Positions 7,736-17,706 are shown, counted from the stretch's first letter. The stretch is 64,000 nucleotides of DNA from Mesorhizobium sp. WSM4311 (GCF_002295115.1 NZ_NSFV01000001.1:496001-560000), one strand, 5' to 3'. Translations and numbers: made by a program. The notes: generated by a model not told the origin, from the letters alone.

Positions 7736-9805
7736 CTATTCGCGGCCACGCCTCGCCGCGTGGCCTTCGCGCGAGCGCCGGCGCGGCGTGGCGTCGCCGG
7801 CGATGCCGTCCTCGCTCACCGTCTTGCGCGGCGGCAGTTTCACGGCCGCCGACAGTTTCGGGAACGGGTCGACCTTGTTGGGCAGCGCCATGGCGTAGAC
7901 GAAATGCTCCTGGAATTTCGGCTCCAGCGCGGTCTCGATCTTCTCGATCTGGCTCACCGTCTCCTCGATCTCGCGGCGATAGCCGCGGTTCAAGAGCGCC
8001 ATGCGCGCACCAGCACCTGCGGCGTTGCCGACGGCGGAAACCTTGTCGAGCTCGCAATCGGGGATCAGGCCCAGCACCATGGCGTATTTCGGATCGATGA
8101 AGGAGCCGAAGGCGCCGGCGAAGTGGATGCGGTCGACATGGTCGGTATTCTGCTTTTCCATCAACAGCTTGGTGCCGGCATAGAGTGCGGCCTTGGCGAG
8201 CTGGATGGCGCGCACGTCGGTCTGGGTGATGGTGATCTTCGGCTCGCCTTCCTTGAGCACATAGGAGAAGGTACGGCCATTGGCGGTGACGCGCGGCGAG
8301 CGTGCACTCAGCGATCCGTCGACCACGCCGTCCTCGGAAATGATGCCGGCAAGATACATTTCCGCCACCACCTCGATGATGCCGGAGCCGCAGATGCCGG
8401 TGACGCCGGTCGCCTGCACGCTTTCCAGGAAGCCCGGTTCGTCGGACCACAGTTCCGAGCCGATGACGCGGTATTTGGGCTCCAGCGTGTCGGGATCGAT
8501 GCGCACGCGTTCGATGGCGCCGGGCGCGGCACGCTGGCCGCCGGAGATTTCGGCGCCTTCGAAAGCCGGACCGGTCGGAGAGGAGGCCGCCACGACCCGC
8601 GCACGGTTGCCGAGCACGATCTCGGCATTGGTGCCGACGTCGACGATCAGCATCATCTCGTCCTGGCGATGCGGGCCTTCCGACAGCGTCACCGCCGCCG
8701 CGTCGGCGCCGACATGGCCGGCGATGCAGGGCAGCATATAGAGGCGCGCACCCTGGTTGAGCTTGAGGCCGATGTCGGAGGCCTTGATCCGCACCGCGCC
8801 CGAGACGGCGAGCGCGAAGGGGGCGCCGCCGAGTTCGGTCGGATCGATGCCGAGGAACAGATGGTGCATGATCGGATTGCCGACGAATACGGAATCCAGA
8901 ATGTCGTTGCGCTGGACATTGCCCTCCGCGCACACCTTGTCGATGAGGCTGGAGATCGCCTCGCGCACGGCCACCGTCATGCCTTCGCGGCCGTCCGGGT
9001 TCATCATCACATAGGAGACGCGGCTCATCAGATCCTCGCCGAAGCGGATCTGCGGGTTCGAGGTGCCGGACGAGGCGGCGACTCGGCCCGACAGGAGCGA
9101 CACCAGATGCATGGCGATGGTGGTCGAGCCGATGTCGCAGGCCAGCCCGTAGGCCTCGTTCTTGAGGCCAGGCCACAAGGCGATGACGCGCGCGATGTCG
9201 CTGTCGGCATCCTTGTGGATGGCGGCGGTCGCGGTCCAGTTGCCCTTGCGCAATATGCCTTGCACCTGCGGCAGCAGGTAGAAATCGAATTCGAGGTTTT
9301 TGAAGCCCCAATCCTTCATCAGCGCGATCTTCAGCCGGTCGAGGTCGCCGAGCGGTTTGTGCATGTCGGGCTCTTCGATCTCGACATAGCACATGCGTAT
9401 CGCCGTATCGCGGGCGATCACCCTGGTGTCGGCATCCTTGCGGATGGTCTGCGCGTTGATGACGGTGTCCTGCGGGACGTCGATGACGAGGTCGCCGAGG
9501 ATCTGCGCCGAGCAGGAGAGGCGGCGCCGCTCAGGCAGGCCGCGCACGCGCTCGTAGCGCTCTTCCTTCGGTCCCTTGGGCGAGATGTGGTCGTTGGAGG
9601 AGACGATCTTGTGCTTGGCGAAATTGCCTTCCTGCACCTCGATCTGGCAGCGCCCGCACGTGGCGCGGCCGCCGCACACGCTCTCGACATAGACACCGAG
9701 CTGGCGCGCGGCATCGAGCACCGGCGTGCCGACAGGAAACCGCCCGCGCTTGCCCGACGGCATGAACAGCACGAGTGGATCGGTAATGTTGGCAGGCGAG
9801 TTCAT
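7736..9805 (-). CDS. Corrinoid reductive activator: 2Fe-2S ferredoxin domain plus ASKHA ATPase (RACo/RamA functional class)
   Basis: A 689-residue protein that probably re-reduces inactive Co(II) corrinoid to Co(I) using ATP. Residues 10-105 form a plant-type 2Fe-2S domain with Cys44, Cys50, Cys53 and Cys98. A linker domain follows, then from about residue 215 an acetate/sugar kinase-Hsp70-actin fold (ACDIGSTTIAMHLV, LIVDVGTNAEIVLGN, HFAGAFGSFID) as in DUF4445 proteins and the acetogen activator RACo. The last 18 residues are arginine-rich (RRRSREGHAARRGRE). It lies near the methyl-THF methyltransferase gene on the same strand, separated by one small opposite-strand gene. The upstream ribosome site is weak. 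Confidence 0.88.
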   Translation of the reverse strand: MNSPANITDPLVLFMPSGKRGRFPVGTPVLDAARQLGVYVESVCGGRATCGRCQIEVQEGNFAKHKIVSSNDHISPKGPKEERYERVRGLPERRRLSCSAQILGDLVIDVPQDTVINAQTIRKDADTRVIARDTAIRMCYVEIEEPDMHKPLGDLDRLKIALMKDWGFKNLEFDFYLLPQVQGILRKGNWTATAAIHKDADSDIARVIALWPGLKNEAYGLACDIGSTTIAMHLVSLLSGRVAASSGTSNPQIRFGEDLMSRVSYVMMNPDGREGMTVAVREAISSLIDKVCAEGNVQRNDILDSVFVGNPIMHHLFLGIDPTELGGAPFALAVSGAVRIKASDIGLKLNQGARLYMLPCIAGHVGADAAAVTLSEGPHRQDEMMLIVDVGTNAEIVLGNRARVVAASSPTGPAFEGAEISGGQRAAPGAIERVRIDPDTLEPKYRVIGSELWSDEPGFLESVQATGVTGICGSGIIEVVAEMYLAGIISEDGVVDGSLSARSPRVTANGRTFSYVLKEGEPKITITQTDVRAIQLAKAALYAGTKLLMEKQNTDHVDRIHFAGAFGSFIDPKYAMVLGLIPDCELDKVSAVGNAAGAGARMALLNRGYRREIEETVSQIEKIETALEPKFQEHFVYAMALPNKVDPFPKLSAAVKLPPRKTVSEDGIAGDATPRRRSREGHAARRGRE

Positions 9806-9894
9806 GCGTACACGTGTCTCGGAAGGGATTGTCGATACCGTTTAACGGATCGTTTCATTATTGGGCGGAGTGTCTGATGGTCCAGAGGCCAATC

Positions 9895-10137
9895 ATGTCC
9901 GATCTCCTGCTGTCCAGCATATTTACCGCCTTTACCATGGTGCGGGTGCTGAAGGGGCCGTGGCTGCGCAATCCGCAATATCTGGCCACCGGAATTCTCG
10001 GCGCGATCGTCGCGGTGCTGCTGCTGCACGGGCTGTGGCCCGCCTATGACGATGACTTCGTCATAGGCGGCGTGACAGGCATATTCGGATCGTGGGCGGG
10101 AATGGCGTTGTTCGACGCCATATTGGGCGTCGCCTGA
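9895..10137 (+). CDS. Small two-helix membrane protein, 80 residues
   Basis: Begins MSDLLLSSIFTAFTMV. Two hydrophobic segments are visible, around residues 25-45 (ATGILGAIVAVLLLHGLW) and 55-78 (GGVTGIFGSWAGMALFDAIL). The ATG was chosen for the AGAGG site 6 bases upstream; an ATG 18 bases earlier is possible. It is divergent from the corrinoid activator, only about 90 bases away, and stands alone on the plus strand inside a minus-strand cluster. No family was recognised. Confidence 0.6.
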   Translation: MSDLLLSSIFTAFTMVRVLKGPWLRNPQYLATGILGAIVAVLLLHGLWPAYDDDFVIGGVTGIFGSWAGMALFDAILGVA

Positions 10138-10216
10138 CCGCAACGCAGGCGGGTCCGACCGCATCGATGATGCGATCGGTCCAGCGTGGTTTGCAGTCCG
10201 GTTCACGATTGCGCGC

Positions 10217-11191
<975 letters not shown>

Positions 11192-11207
11192 GAAATCTCT
11201 CCGTCGT

Positions 11208-11229
11208 GATATAAAGAGTTCTTTATATC
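11208..11229. promoter_or_regulatory. Perfect palindrome GATATAAAGA-GT-TCTTTATATC upstream of the methyl-THF methyltransferase
   Basis: 22 bases with perfect 10-bp arms, ending 17 bases before the start codon. The same element, with one mismatch, lies upstream of the betaine-homocysteine methyltransferase at 25532-25553. Its AT-rich core stands out from the GC-rich surroundings. The form fits an ArsR-type winged-helix repressor of methionine or S-adenosylhomocysteine metabolism (SahR-like); that identity is inference. Confidence 0.7.
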
Positions 11230-11272
11230 GTTATCTCTTCTCGATCAAGCGAATGGTGGTCCTCCGCGCGGA

Positions 11273-12364
11273 TCAATGCGCGGTCTTGACCATATCCACC
11301 TGGGTTTCGGTAATCTCGTCGTGCAGGATGTGGTCGAGCCGGTCGGCAACCATCTGGTCGTCGCGACGGATTTCGCGCTTCCAGGGCTGGCGGCCCTTGA
11401 GCACGCCCGATTCATCGACGATCTCGGCGACATATTCCTCCTGGCGGTAGGCCATCACATGGACGCCCGAGATCCCAGGGATTTCCTTCACCTCGTTGAT
11501 GATGTCGATGCAGAGCTGCTTGCCTTCCTTCTTCTGGTCCTGCGCGCCTTCCAGCCGCTTGATGACGGCATCCGGGATGTGGATGCCCGGCACGTTGGAG
11601 CGGATCCACTTGGCGGTCTTGGCCGAGGCGAGCGGGCCTACGCCGCACAGGACGAACACTTTTTCGGTGTGGCCGAGATCGCGCGCCTTCTGCATGAAGG
11701 TCTTGAACATCGGCACGTCGAAGCAATACTGCGTCTGCACGAACTGCGCGCCGGCGGCGATCTTCTTGCCGAGATGGATCGGGCGGAAGTCGAAGGGCGG
11801 CGCGAACGGGTTGACGGCAGCGCCGAGGAAGACCTGCGGCGGCGTCGTCAGCTTGCGGCCGGACAGGAACTTGCCGTTGTCGCGCATGATGCGGATGGTT
11901 TCGAGCAGCGACATGGAATCGAGGTCGAACACCGGCTTGGCGCCGGGCTGGTCGCCAGCCTGCACGCCGTCGCCGGTCAGGCACAGCATGTTGGCGACAC
12001 CCATGGCAGCACCGCCCAGCACGTCGCCCTGGATGGCGATGCGGTTCTTGTCGCGGCAGGCGATCTGCATGATCGGGGCATAGCCCATGCGGGTCAAAAG
12101 CGCGCAGATGCCGACCGAGGACATGTGGCAGTTGGCGCCGGAGGCATCGACGGCGTTGATGGCGTCGACCCAGCCGTCGAAGATCTTGGCCCTGTTGTAG
12201 ACGTCCTCGGGATCGGCGCTGTCGGGAGGATTGAGCTCGGTCGTCACGGCGAATTCACCGCGCCGCAACACGCGCTCGAGGCGGCCGCGGGACGAATGGC
12301 CGGGCAGGGGGTCGAGCGGCAGGTGAATGCCGGCCGGGTTCTCGTCGCGCTGACGGGCACTCAT
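11273..12364 (-). CDS. metF: Methylenetetrahydrofolate reductase (MetF family)
   Basis: A 363-residue FAD-dependent MTHFR domain protein interconverting methyl-THF and methylene-THF. Recognisable blocks are EFAVTTELNPPDSADPEDVY near residue 37, MQIACRDKNR, NMLCLTGDG and AQFVQTQYCFDVP. In this context it is likely to run in the oxidative direction, draining methyl groups delivered by MttB, the corrinoid protein and the methyl-THF methyltransferase. The start ATG overlaps the stop of the MetV gene (ATGA). It may need the neighbouring MetV protein as partner, as in organisms where a short MetF works with MetV. Confidence 0.9.
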   Translation of the reverse strand: MSARQRDENPAGIHLPLDPLPGHSSRGRLERVLRRGEFAVTTELNPPDSADPEDVYNRAKIFDGWVDAINAVDASGANCHMSSVGICALLTRMGYAPIMQIACRDKNRIAIQGDVLGGAAMGVANMLCLTGDGVQAGDQPGAKPVFDLDSMSLLETIRIMRDNGKFLSGRKLTTPPQVFLGAAVNPFAPPFDFRPIHLGKKIAAGAQFVQTQYCFDVPMFKTFMQKARDLGHTEKVFVLCGVGPLASAKTAKWIRSNVPGIHIPDAVIKRLEGAQDQKKEGKQLCIDIINEVKEIPGISGVHVMAYRQEEYVAEIVDESGVLKGRQPWKREIRRDDQMVADRLDHILHDEITETQVDMVKTAH

Positions 12365-12975
12365 GTGGCGGCTCCGGTCTTTGGCGCGGCCGCGGTCTCA
12401 CGGGCGGCGGCCGCCTGCGCGGTGACCCGCAGCCAGGCGGAGGTCTCGCGCAACGACTGGTCGACCGGCTTCTGCACGGCCAGGATCTTGTCGGAGTTGA
12501 CCATGTTCTGCGAGCCTTCCCAGGCCTTGACCCAGACGCAGGGCATATCGGGCTCGACCTCGCAATTGCCGTTGGCGCGCACGCCGCCGCAGGGGCCGTT
12601 GCGCAGTTGCTTGGGGCAATTCATCGGGCATGACATGCCGGTCGAAGACAGGATGCACTGGCCGCACATGCGGCAGTCGAACATGAAACCCTTGACGCGC
12701 TTCTCGACGAATTTGATCGGAGCCTCGACGCGACCGTAGCCGATGCCTTTCCACAGAGGGTGGAGGAGCAGAAACATGTCGGCGAAACGGGAATAGAACC
12801 ATTCGAGCAGGCGCGAATGCCGGATCGACCATAGTCTCACCGCGAAGGAGCGCTGCACGCGCCGCTGCGGCGACACGTCGGCCGGCTTGTAGTCGGATTT
12901 CGGCGCTGCCTTCTTGACCAGGGTGGCCTGGGTAACCGTCGGCCCATCGTTTTTGACAGGAGTGGTCTCAGACAT
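12361..12975 (-). CDS. MetV-like methylenetetrahydrofolate reductase C-terminal/zinc-domain protein
   Basis: A 204-residue protein with the cysteine-rich MTHFR_C-type block FDCRMCGQCILSSTGMSCP, then MNCPKQLRNGPCGGV, NGNCEVEPDMPCVW. This is the MetV module that pairs with MetF in acetogens and binds zinc or an Fe-S cluster. The N-terminal 50 residues are basic and the C-terminal 20 are alanine-rich. The ATG at 12975 overlaps the end of the PF13769 gene by 8 bases, and its own stop overlaps the metF start. The coupling indicates a MetF-MetV complex. Confidence 0.85.
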   Translation of the reverse strand: MSETTPVKNDGPTVTQATLVKKAAPKSDYKPADVSPQRRVQRSFAVRLWSIRHSRLLEWFYSRFADMFLLLHPLWKGIGYGRVEAPIKFVEKRVKGFMFDCRMCGQCILSSTGMSCPMNCPKQLRNGPCGGVRANGNCEVEPDMPCVWVKAWEGSQNMVNSDKILAVQKPVDQSLRETSAWLRVTAQAAAARETAAAPKTGAAT

Positions 12976-13270
12976 TTTCTTTGCCGCCCGCTTTGACCAG
13001 AGCGACCAGTCTCTCTCGGTCATATTTCGTATCGAGGTCCTGGAAAGCCTTTTCGACCTCGGTTTCGAGATCGTCGCCGACAGGAACCGGATCGGCCTTG
13101 CGCCATTCGGCCAGATAGTCGTCGGTGCCGCCGGCGCCGGTGCGCATGGCGCACATGTCGATGGCTTCGGTGAAGCGCAGCGGCAGCTCGCGCTTGGCAT
13201 TCTGCCGGCCCTTCTTGACGATGACCTGGGCAGGGATGTCGCGCCAGTAGACGACGATAAGATCGGCCAT
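12968..13270 (-). CDS. 'Virulence factor' family (PF13769-like) protein, 100 residues
   Basis: Begins MADLIVVYWRDIPAQVIVKK, a hallmark of the short family named 'virulence factor'; no biochemical role is established. Other marks are MRTGAGGTDDYLAEWRK and a C-terminal acidic helix. It is the first gene of the coupled set PF13769-metV-metF, with GGAG 9 bases upstream and its stop 8 bases inside metV. The tight coupling suggests a part in one-carbon oxidation, for example a small subunit or chaperone of the MetF/MetV complex, rather than virulence. Confidence 0.78.
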   Translation of the reverse strand: MADLIVVYWRDIPAQVIVKKGRQNAKRELPLRFTEAIDMCAMRTGAGGTDDYLAEWRKADPVPVGDDLETEVEKAFQDLDTKYDRERLVALVKAGGKENV

Positions 13271-13471
13271 GAATTCTCGCTCCTCGATCTCAGAGCATTG
13301 CCGGATGCGCAATGGACCCGCTTGTTATGGGACGACGCGCGCGCATTCAAAAGCGACGCATTGCAATGTCGTAAAATGAAAGGCGTGTTAATTCGTTCGC
13401 GGGGCGCAGCGGCGGAGCGTCGGCGTGCCGAAAAGCCGTCTAGCCCTGTGCGGCTCCGGGCTGATGAGACC

Positions 13472-14254
13472 CTACCAGATTCCGGTTCTGAGGCCGGTCC
13501 AGAGGTAGAACCAGATCGTCGGATGATACCATAGTTTGGAAGGCAGGCCGGGATCGAAAGTCGTAAGTTTTCCGGCCAGGGCATCGCTGACCGCCTCGAT
13601 GCAGATATCGCGCGAGAACGCCGTTTGGCGCAGCGCGTGGCTTGAGATGGTGTCGCCTTTTTCCGGTCTGCCGCGTGCCTGCTTCAGCACGCCGCCAGTG
13701 TCGACGCCGGCGTCGACGAGGTGGACGGTCGTGCCGAAATTCTGCACATCACCTGATGCCAGGGCCCAATAGCCGCCATTCATGCCGCGATATTTCGGCG
13801 TGATGCCCGCATGGTAGTTGAGCACCGGGCAGGGCATTTTGCGCAGCATCTCAGCCGAGATCAGTCGGCAACCGTTAAGCAGCACGACGCCTGGCTGGAT
13901 CTTCTGGATCGCCTGCAGGCACTCAGGCCCATTGGCCGAGGCCACCTGGATGATCTCCTGGCCTGGTCGCGGCTCAACCTCCAGTCTCTCCTCGGCAATC
14001 AATCGCGCGCTATGGCCGGCCCGCAGCCGCTTGCCCAACCTACTCAGCACCATCGTGCCAAGCTGGCCCATGGCCGAGACCCAGCCCTGGCGGCGAGCCC
14101 GACCACGCAGCAATTGCTTTTTGGATCCAGGGGTTTCGAGGATGACGCTGACAGGACCAACGCGATCGGCAATTGCGTTGATCATGGCCCATACATGCTG
14201 GCCGCCGCCGGTCACGACGACGATCGACGCGCTGGCTCCAACCGGTGAAGACAT
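13472..14254 (-). CDS. Formyltransferase-like protein
   Basis: A 260-residue protein with a formyl_trans_N fold. The catalytic region is clear: LLNGCRLISAEMLRKMP, then NYHAGITPKYRGMNGGYWAL and TVHLVDAGVDTGGVL, matching the Asn-His...Asp arrangement of formyl-THF-dependent enzymes. It lacks the C-terminal domain of tRNA-Met formyltransferase, so a sugar- or amine-formylating role is likelier. The chosen ATG (MSSPVGASAS) follows an AGGAAA site; one 39 bases upstream is possible. It lies 200 bases upstream of the PF13769-metV-metF set on the same strand, but a shared role is unproven. Confidence 0.75.
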   Translation of the reverse strand: MSSPVGASASIVVVTGGGQHVWAMINAIADRVGPVSVILETPGSKKQLLRGRARRQGWVSAMGQLGTMVLSRLGKRLRAGHSARLIAEERLEVEPRPGQEIIQVASANGPECLQAIQKIQPGVVLLNGCRLISAEMLRKMPCPVLNYHAGITPKYRGMNGGYWALASGDVQNFGTTVHLVDAGVDTGGVLKQARGRPEKGDTISSHALRQTAFSRDICIEAVSDALAGKLTTFDPGLPSKLWYHPTIWFYLWTGLRTGIW

Positions 14255-14340
14255 GGCCCGCTTTCCTGCCTTGCACGCGGCCGGCTGCCGCATGCTGGCT
14301 TGATTTGTGCCGGAATGGGGTTAAATCTTGATGACCGCAC

Positions 14341-14916
14341 TCAGCGCTTGAACTCGATGATGTCGAGTTTCGATTCGTAGTAGGGCGCGGGAAGTTCGAC
14401 GCGCCATTCGCTGGCACCGGTGCGGAAGGCATAGCCGACCTGGTCGGTTTGCGGACCGCTGCCATAAGGTTTTGCCCGATCATTGTTGACGGAGCCGGAG
14501 CCGAGATAGATGGCGCGCTTCTCGCCATCGTCGAAAAAGCGGCCCTGGGTTCGCTGCGAGCCGCTGATTTTTTCAAGCCGCCAGCCGGAACCATCGTCGG
14601 TCACCTTGCACTTGAACCAGCCATAGATGACGAGCGGGCTCAAACCGCCTGCCTTGATGGTGCGGCACTTCCAGCTGCCGGTCAGGTCCTTGTCGGAGAA
14701 CGACACCAGCGGCTTGGACAGCAAGGCATCGAGTTGTTTGACCTCGGCCGGGCCGCCCGCTTTCGCCTCGGCGAGCGCCGCCTTGCGCGTCTCGCCATAT
14801 TCGTCGAGGCGGACCTTGTCGGCAGGCGTGATCAGCTTCTGCACCTGGCCGTCGGCAAGAGCGGGAAGGTTGCAGCAGAGCAGGCCGATGACGGCAAAAA
14901 GGGGACGAAGGATCAT
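14341..14916 (-). CDS. Exported DUF4893-like protein
   Basis: A 191-residue protein with a signal peptide (MILRPLFAVIGLLCCNLPALA) and the conserved GSWKCRTIKAGGLSPLVIYGWF block of DUF4893 proteins, followed by the polar block SGSQRTQGRFFDDG. These proteins are small periplasmic domains of unknown function in alphaproteobacteria. It stands alone between the formyltransferase and the divergent epimerase. Confidence 0.7.
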   Translation of the reverse strand: MILRPLFAVIGLLCCNLPALADGQVQKLITPADKVRLDEYGETRKAALAEAKAGGPAEVKQLDALLSKPLVSFSDKDLTGSWKCRTIKAGGLSPLVIYGWFKCKVTDDGSGWRLEKISGSQRTQGRFFDDGEKRAIYLGSGSVNNDRAKPYGSGPQTDQVGYAFRTGASEWRVELPAPYYESKLDIIEFKR

Positions 14917-15075
14917 CTGGAACTCCCTGAGTCTCTAAAATGAAAATGGCAGTCGGGAAAATGGCAGTTAGTGTCTGGAGCGGCGCCGTTGCCGGTCGAT
15001 GGCTGATTTTATCGGGTCGCCCGCGTCTGTCATCCGTGCTTAACAGCGTCGCCGTCAGAAATCATGGTGTGACGC

Positions 15076-15996
15076 ATGCGAATCTTGCTCACGGGATCGT
15101 CGGGTTGGCTGGGCAGCGCGCTGGCGCCGCGCCTGCGCGCGCTTGGCCATGAGGTGATTGGCCTCGACCCTGTTCCTTCGGTGGAAACGCAGATGATCGG
15201 CTCGATCGCCAACCGCAATCTGGTCATGCGGGCGGTCGGGGACAACCGAATCGAAGCCATCATTCACAGCGGCGCGCTGCACAAGCCCAATATTGAGAGC
15301 CGCGCCAACAGCGATTTCGTCGCCACCAACGTGCAAGGCACGCTTAACCTTCTCGACGCCGCGGTGGCGAGCGGCGTGCAGCGCTTCGTCTTCACCTCGA
15401 CCACCTCGCTGATGATCTCGCAGGCGATACGCGACGGGTTCAAGGGCGGTGCGCGCAAGGCCGCCTGGCTGACCGAGGCGATGTCGCCCGAGCCGCGCAA
15501 CATCTATGGCGTCACCAAGCTTTCGGCCGAACATCTCTGCCGCCTCTATCATCTGCAGCATGGCCTGCCGGTGGTCGTGCTGCGCACGGCCCGCTTCTTT
15601 CCCGAAGCCGACGACATGGCGCATGCGATCGAACAGTCTGACGCCAACACTAAGGCGAATGAATTGCTGTTCCGCCGGCTGACGGTGGAAGACGCGGCGG
15701 AAGCCCATGTCGCTGCGCTGGAGAAGGCGCCACAGCTCGGCTTCGACATCTTTATCGTCTGTGCGCCGACGCCGTTCCGGCCTGATGATTGCGCCGAACT
15801 GATCGCCGATGCGCCGTCAGTGGCCGCGCGCTATTTCCCGGATTTTCCGGCGCTGTACGCGCAAAAAGGCTGGACGATGTTTTCCTCCATCGACCGCGTC
15901 TATGATGCCTCGCGGTTGCGGGAGAGGCTCGGCTTTGTCTGTAAGACGAGTTTTGCCGATGTGCTGGCGGCGCTGAGGGCGGAGGAGGCCGCCTAG
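15076..15996 (+). CDS. NAD-dependent epimerase/dehydratase family protein
   Basis: A 306-residue extended short-chain dehydrogenase. The dinucleotide motif GSSGWLG is at residues 7-13, TSTT forms the catalytic-serine region, and YGVTK is the active-site Tyr-x3-Lys. The C-terminal half contains the substrate-binding part with a LFRRLTVEDAAEAHVAAL stretch. The nucleotide-sugar substrate is unknown. It is monocistronic and convergent with the DUF1638 gene, 10 bases apart. Confidence 0.85.
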   Translation: MRILLTGSSGWLGSALAPRLRALGHEVIGLDPVPSVETQMIGSIANRNLVMRAVGDNRIEAIIHSGALHKPNIESRANSDFVATNVQGTLNLLDAAVASGVQRFVFTSTTSLMISQAIRDGFKGGARKAAWLTEAMSPEPRNIYGVTKLSAEHLCRLYHLQHGLPVVVLRTARFFPEADDMAHAIEQSDANTKANELLFRRLTVEDAAEAHVAALEKAPQLGFDIFIVCAPTPFRPDDCAELIADAPSVAARYFPDFPALYAQKGWTMFSSIDRVYDASRLRERLGFVCKTSFADVLAALRAEEAA

Positions 15997-16006
15997 CGCA
16001 TTGCGC

Positions 16007-16636
16007 TCAGGCGACCTTCGCCGCCTGCGCCAAGTCCGCCGTCAGGTCGCCATAGCCGGTCGCGCGCCGCTCATAGGCAAGGCCCAGCAGGGCGGCGGCC
16101 TTTTCCGCGACCTTGTCGAGTTCCGGGTCGTCGGTCTGGGCCAGATAGACCAGCTTCTCGTAATTGCCGAAATAGTCCTTGATCAGCTCCGGATGCTTGT
16201 CGAGGCCGAGCGGCTTCATGAAGAAGGAATCGAACTGACGGCACAGGAAGTCCGTCATATAGAAGGACATCATGTCGTCGTCGGCGATCTTCGCGTAGGC
16301 TTCCATGCCTTGATAGAAGGCGAAGCAGTGCGGGCCGGCCATGCGCTCGACGCCATGCTTCTCGATGACGCGGTCGAGCAGGCCACCGGTGCCGCAATCG
16401 GCATAGCCGACGAAGATGTGCTCGTACCCCTCCGACTTGGCCTTCTCGATCGCCTTGTCCATGGCGGGTGCGATGCGGTCGGGATAAAAATGAAACTCTG
16501 CCGGCAGGCAGGTCAGTTCCAGGTGATCCAGCCCGAGCTGTTCCTTGACGGCCAATACCTCACGCGCAATCATCCCACAGGCGATGACAAGCAACCTGTC
16601 TGTTTGATTCGGTTTCGTTTTTTGCGTCTTGACCAA
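16007..16636 (-). CDS. DUF1638 protein
   Basis: A 209-residue protein beginning LLVIACGMIAREVLAVKE after a 14-residue tail, with VGYADCGTGGLLDRVI and GPHCFAFYQG; conserved Cys and His residues could hold a metal. DUF1638 genes recur beside corrinoid-dependent methyltransferases in many bacteria and archaea but have no proven role. The only upstream start is TTG, as the first ATG would cut into the domain. It is on the same strand as the corrinoid protein gene but separated by a plus-strand lipoprotein gene. A role in corrinoid loading or methyl transfer is inference. Confidence 0.8.
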   Translation of the reverse strand: MVKTQKTKPNQTDRLLVIACGMIAREVLAVKEQLGLDHLELTCLPAEFHFYPDRIAPAMDKAIEKAKSEGYEHIFVGYADCGTGGLLDRVIEKHGVERMAGPHCFAFYQGMEAYAKIADDDMMSFYMTDFLCRQFDSFFMKPLGLDKHPELIKDYFGNYEKLVYLAQTDDPELDKVAEKAAALLGLAYERRATGYGDLTADLAQAAKVA

Positions 16637-16690
16637 GTCGATCAGGCTTTCGCTGCGGGGCCAATTTATCTGTCGAGGGAGACACCATCC

Positions 16691-16828
16691 ATGAAACTGC
16701 TACGCATCGCGCCGATAGCCATCCTTGCCTGCGCACTTGCACTCACCGCCTGCGCCAACACCATTTGGGGTGTCGGCAAGGATGTCAAATCGACCGCAAG
16801 GGCAGTCAAAGACACTGTCGCCAACTGA
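16691..16828 (+). CDS. Entericidin-like small lipoprotein, 45 residues
   Basis: Begins MKLLRIAPIAILACALALTAC with a lipobox LTAC, so the mature lipoprotein of about 25 residues starts at the Cys. The rest, NTIWGVGKDVKSTARAV, matches entericidin A/B-type peptides. It is followed within 30 bases by a strong hairpin terminator. It interrupts the minus-strand DUF1638 and corrinoid-protein genes on the opposite strand. Confidence 0.85.
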   Translation: MKLLRIAPIAILACALALTACANTIWGVGKDVKSTARAVKDTVAN

Positions 16829-16856
16829 TCGGCAGCCTTTCCCATCATCTGGGAAC

Positions 16857-16887
16857 AAAAAAGCCGCGCTGCAAGGCGCGGCTTTTC
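16857..16887. terminator. Bidirectional terminator after the entericidin-like gene
   Basis: The stem AAGCCGCGC pairs with GCGCGGCTT around TGCAAG and extends into flanking A and T runs, giving TTTTCTTA on the plus strand and TTTTTTGTT on the minus strand. It can end both the lipoprotein transcript and the corrinoid-protein transcript. Confidence 0.85.
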
Positions 16888-16912
16888 TTATCGGTCATCC
16901 TGATGCCTTGGG

Positions 16913-17611
16913 TCAGGCCGAAGCGCGGACATTGTGCTTGCGCTTCATGAAGTCCTTGGCGGTCTCGACCGCCACCGCGGCATCGCGGCAATAGGCGTCG
17001 GCGCCGACGGCCTTGCCGAATTCCTCATTGAGCGGCGCGCCGCCGACCAGCACGACATAGTCGTCGCGAATGCCCTTTTCCTTCATCGTGTCGATGACGA
17101 CCTTCATGTAGGGCATGGTCGTGGTCAGAAGCGCCGACATGCCGATGATGTCGGGCTGATGCTGCTCGATCGCATCGAGATATTTCTCGACCGCATTGTT
17201 GATGCCGAGGTCGATGACGTCGAAGCCGGCGCCTTCCATCATCATGCCGACGAGGTTCTTGCCGATGTCGTGGATGTCGCCCTTGACGGTGCCTATCACC
17301 ATCTTGCCCTGTTTCGGCGCGCCGGTGGCGGCGAGCAGCGGGCGCAGGATGAACATGCCGGCCTTCATGGCGTTGGCGGACAGCAGCACCTCGGGAACGA
17401 ACAGGATGCCGTCGCGAAAATCCTCGCCGACGATGCGCATGCCTTCGACCAGCGCCTCGGTGAGCACCTTATAGGGCACCCAGCCGCGCTCGAGCAGGAT
17501 GCGCGTGCCTTCCTCGATCTCTTCCTTCAACCCGTCATAAAGGTCGTCGTGCATCTGCTGCACCAACTCGTCGTCGGAAAGTTCAGAAAGGATGATCTCG
17601 TCGTCGGACAT
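16913..17611 (-). CDS. Corrinoid-binding protein for methyl transfer (MtgC/MtbC-like)
   Basis: A 232-residue two-domain protein. Residues 1-95 form the B12-binding-2 helical cap; residues 100-225 form the Rossmann domain with the cobalt-ligating motif GDIHDIGKNLV, where His114 is the lower axial ligand. It shuttles the methyl group between MttB and the methyl-THF methyltransferase. The start was set at MSDDEIILSEL because GAGGAGCTGG lies about 9 bases upstream. It is divergent from the MttB gene, and the 289-base shared region holds several GCGAC/GTCGC sites. Confidence 0.92.
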   Translation of the reverse strand: MSDDEIILSELSDDELVQQMHDDLYDGLKEEIEEGTRILLERGWVPYKVLTEALVEGMRIVGEDFRDGILFVPEVLLSANAMKAGMFILRPLLAATGAPKQGKMVIGTVKGDIHDIGKNLVGMMMEGAGFDVIDLGINNAVEKYLDAIEQHQPDIIGMSALLTTTMPYMKVVIDTMKEKGIRDDYVVLVGGAPLNEEFGKAVGADAYCRDAAVAVETAKDFMKRKHNVRASA

Positions 17612-17633
17612 TTTTATCCAGCTCCTCACGGCA

Positions 17634-17650
17634 TCGCGACTGTGTCGCAA
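17634..17650. promoter_or_regulatory. GCGAC-N3-GTCGC inverted repeat near the corrinoid-protein start
   Basis: TCGCGAC and GTCGCAA are separated by TGT, about 25 bases upstream of the corrinoid-protein start. The half-sites match those upstream of the GbdR-like regulator. Confidence 0.4.
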
Positions 17651-17706
17651 GGCACAAAATATTAGCGTTCATACCTAACCCGCAACGGGCTGCTATCCAT
17701 AGCTGA

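Noticed and set aside
7760..9877. A 705-codon plus-strand frame opposite the corrinoid activator
   Set aside because: It mirrors the codon bias of the minus-strand gene and its translation resembles no protein family; the minus-strand gene has a full domain set.
14942..14968. Direct repeat GAAAATGGCAGT x2 upstream of the epimerase
   Set aside because: Only two 12-base copies in a low-complexity stretch with no link to a promoter or hairpin; likely chance or local slippage.
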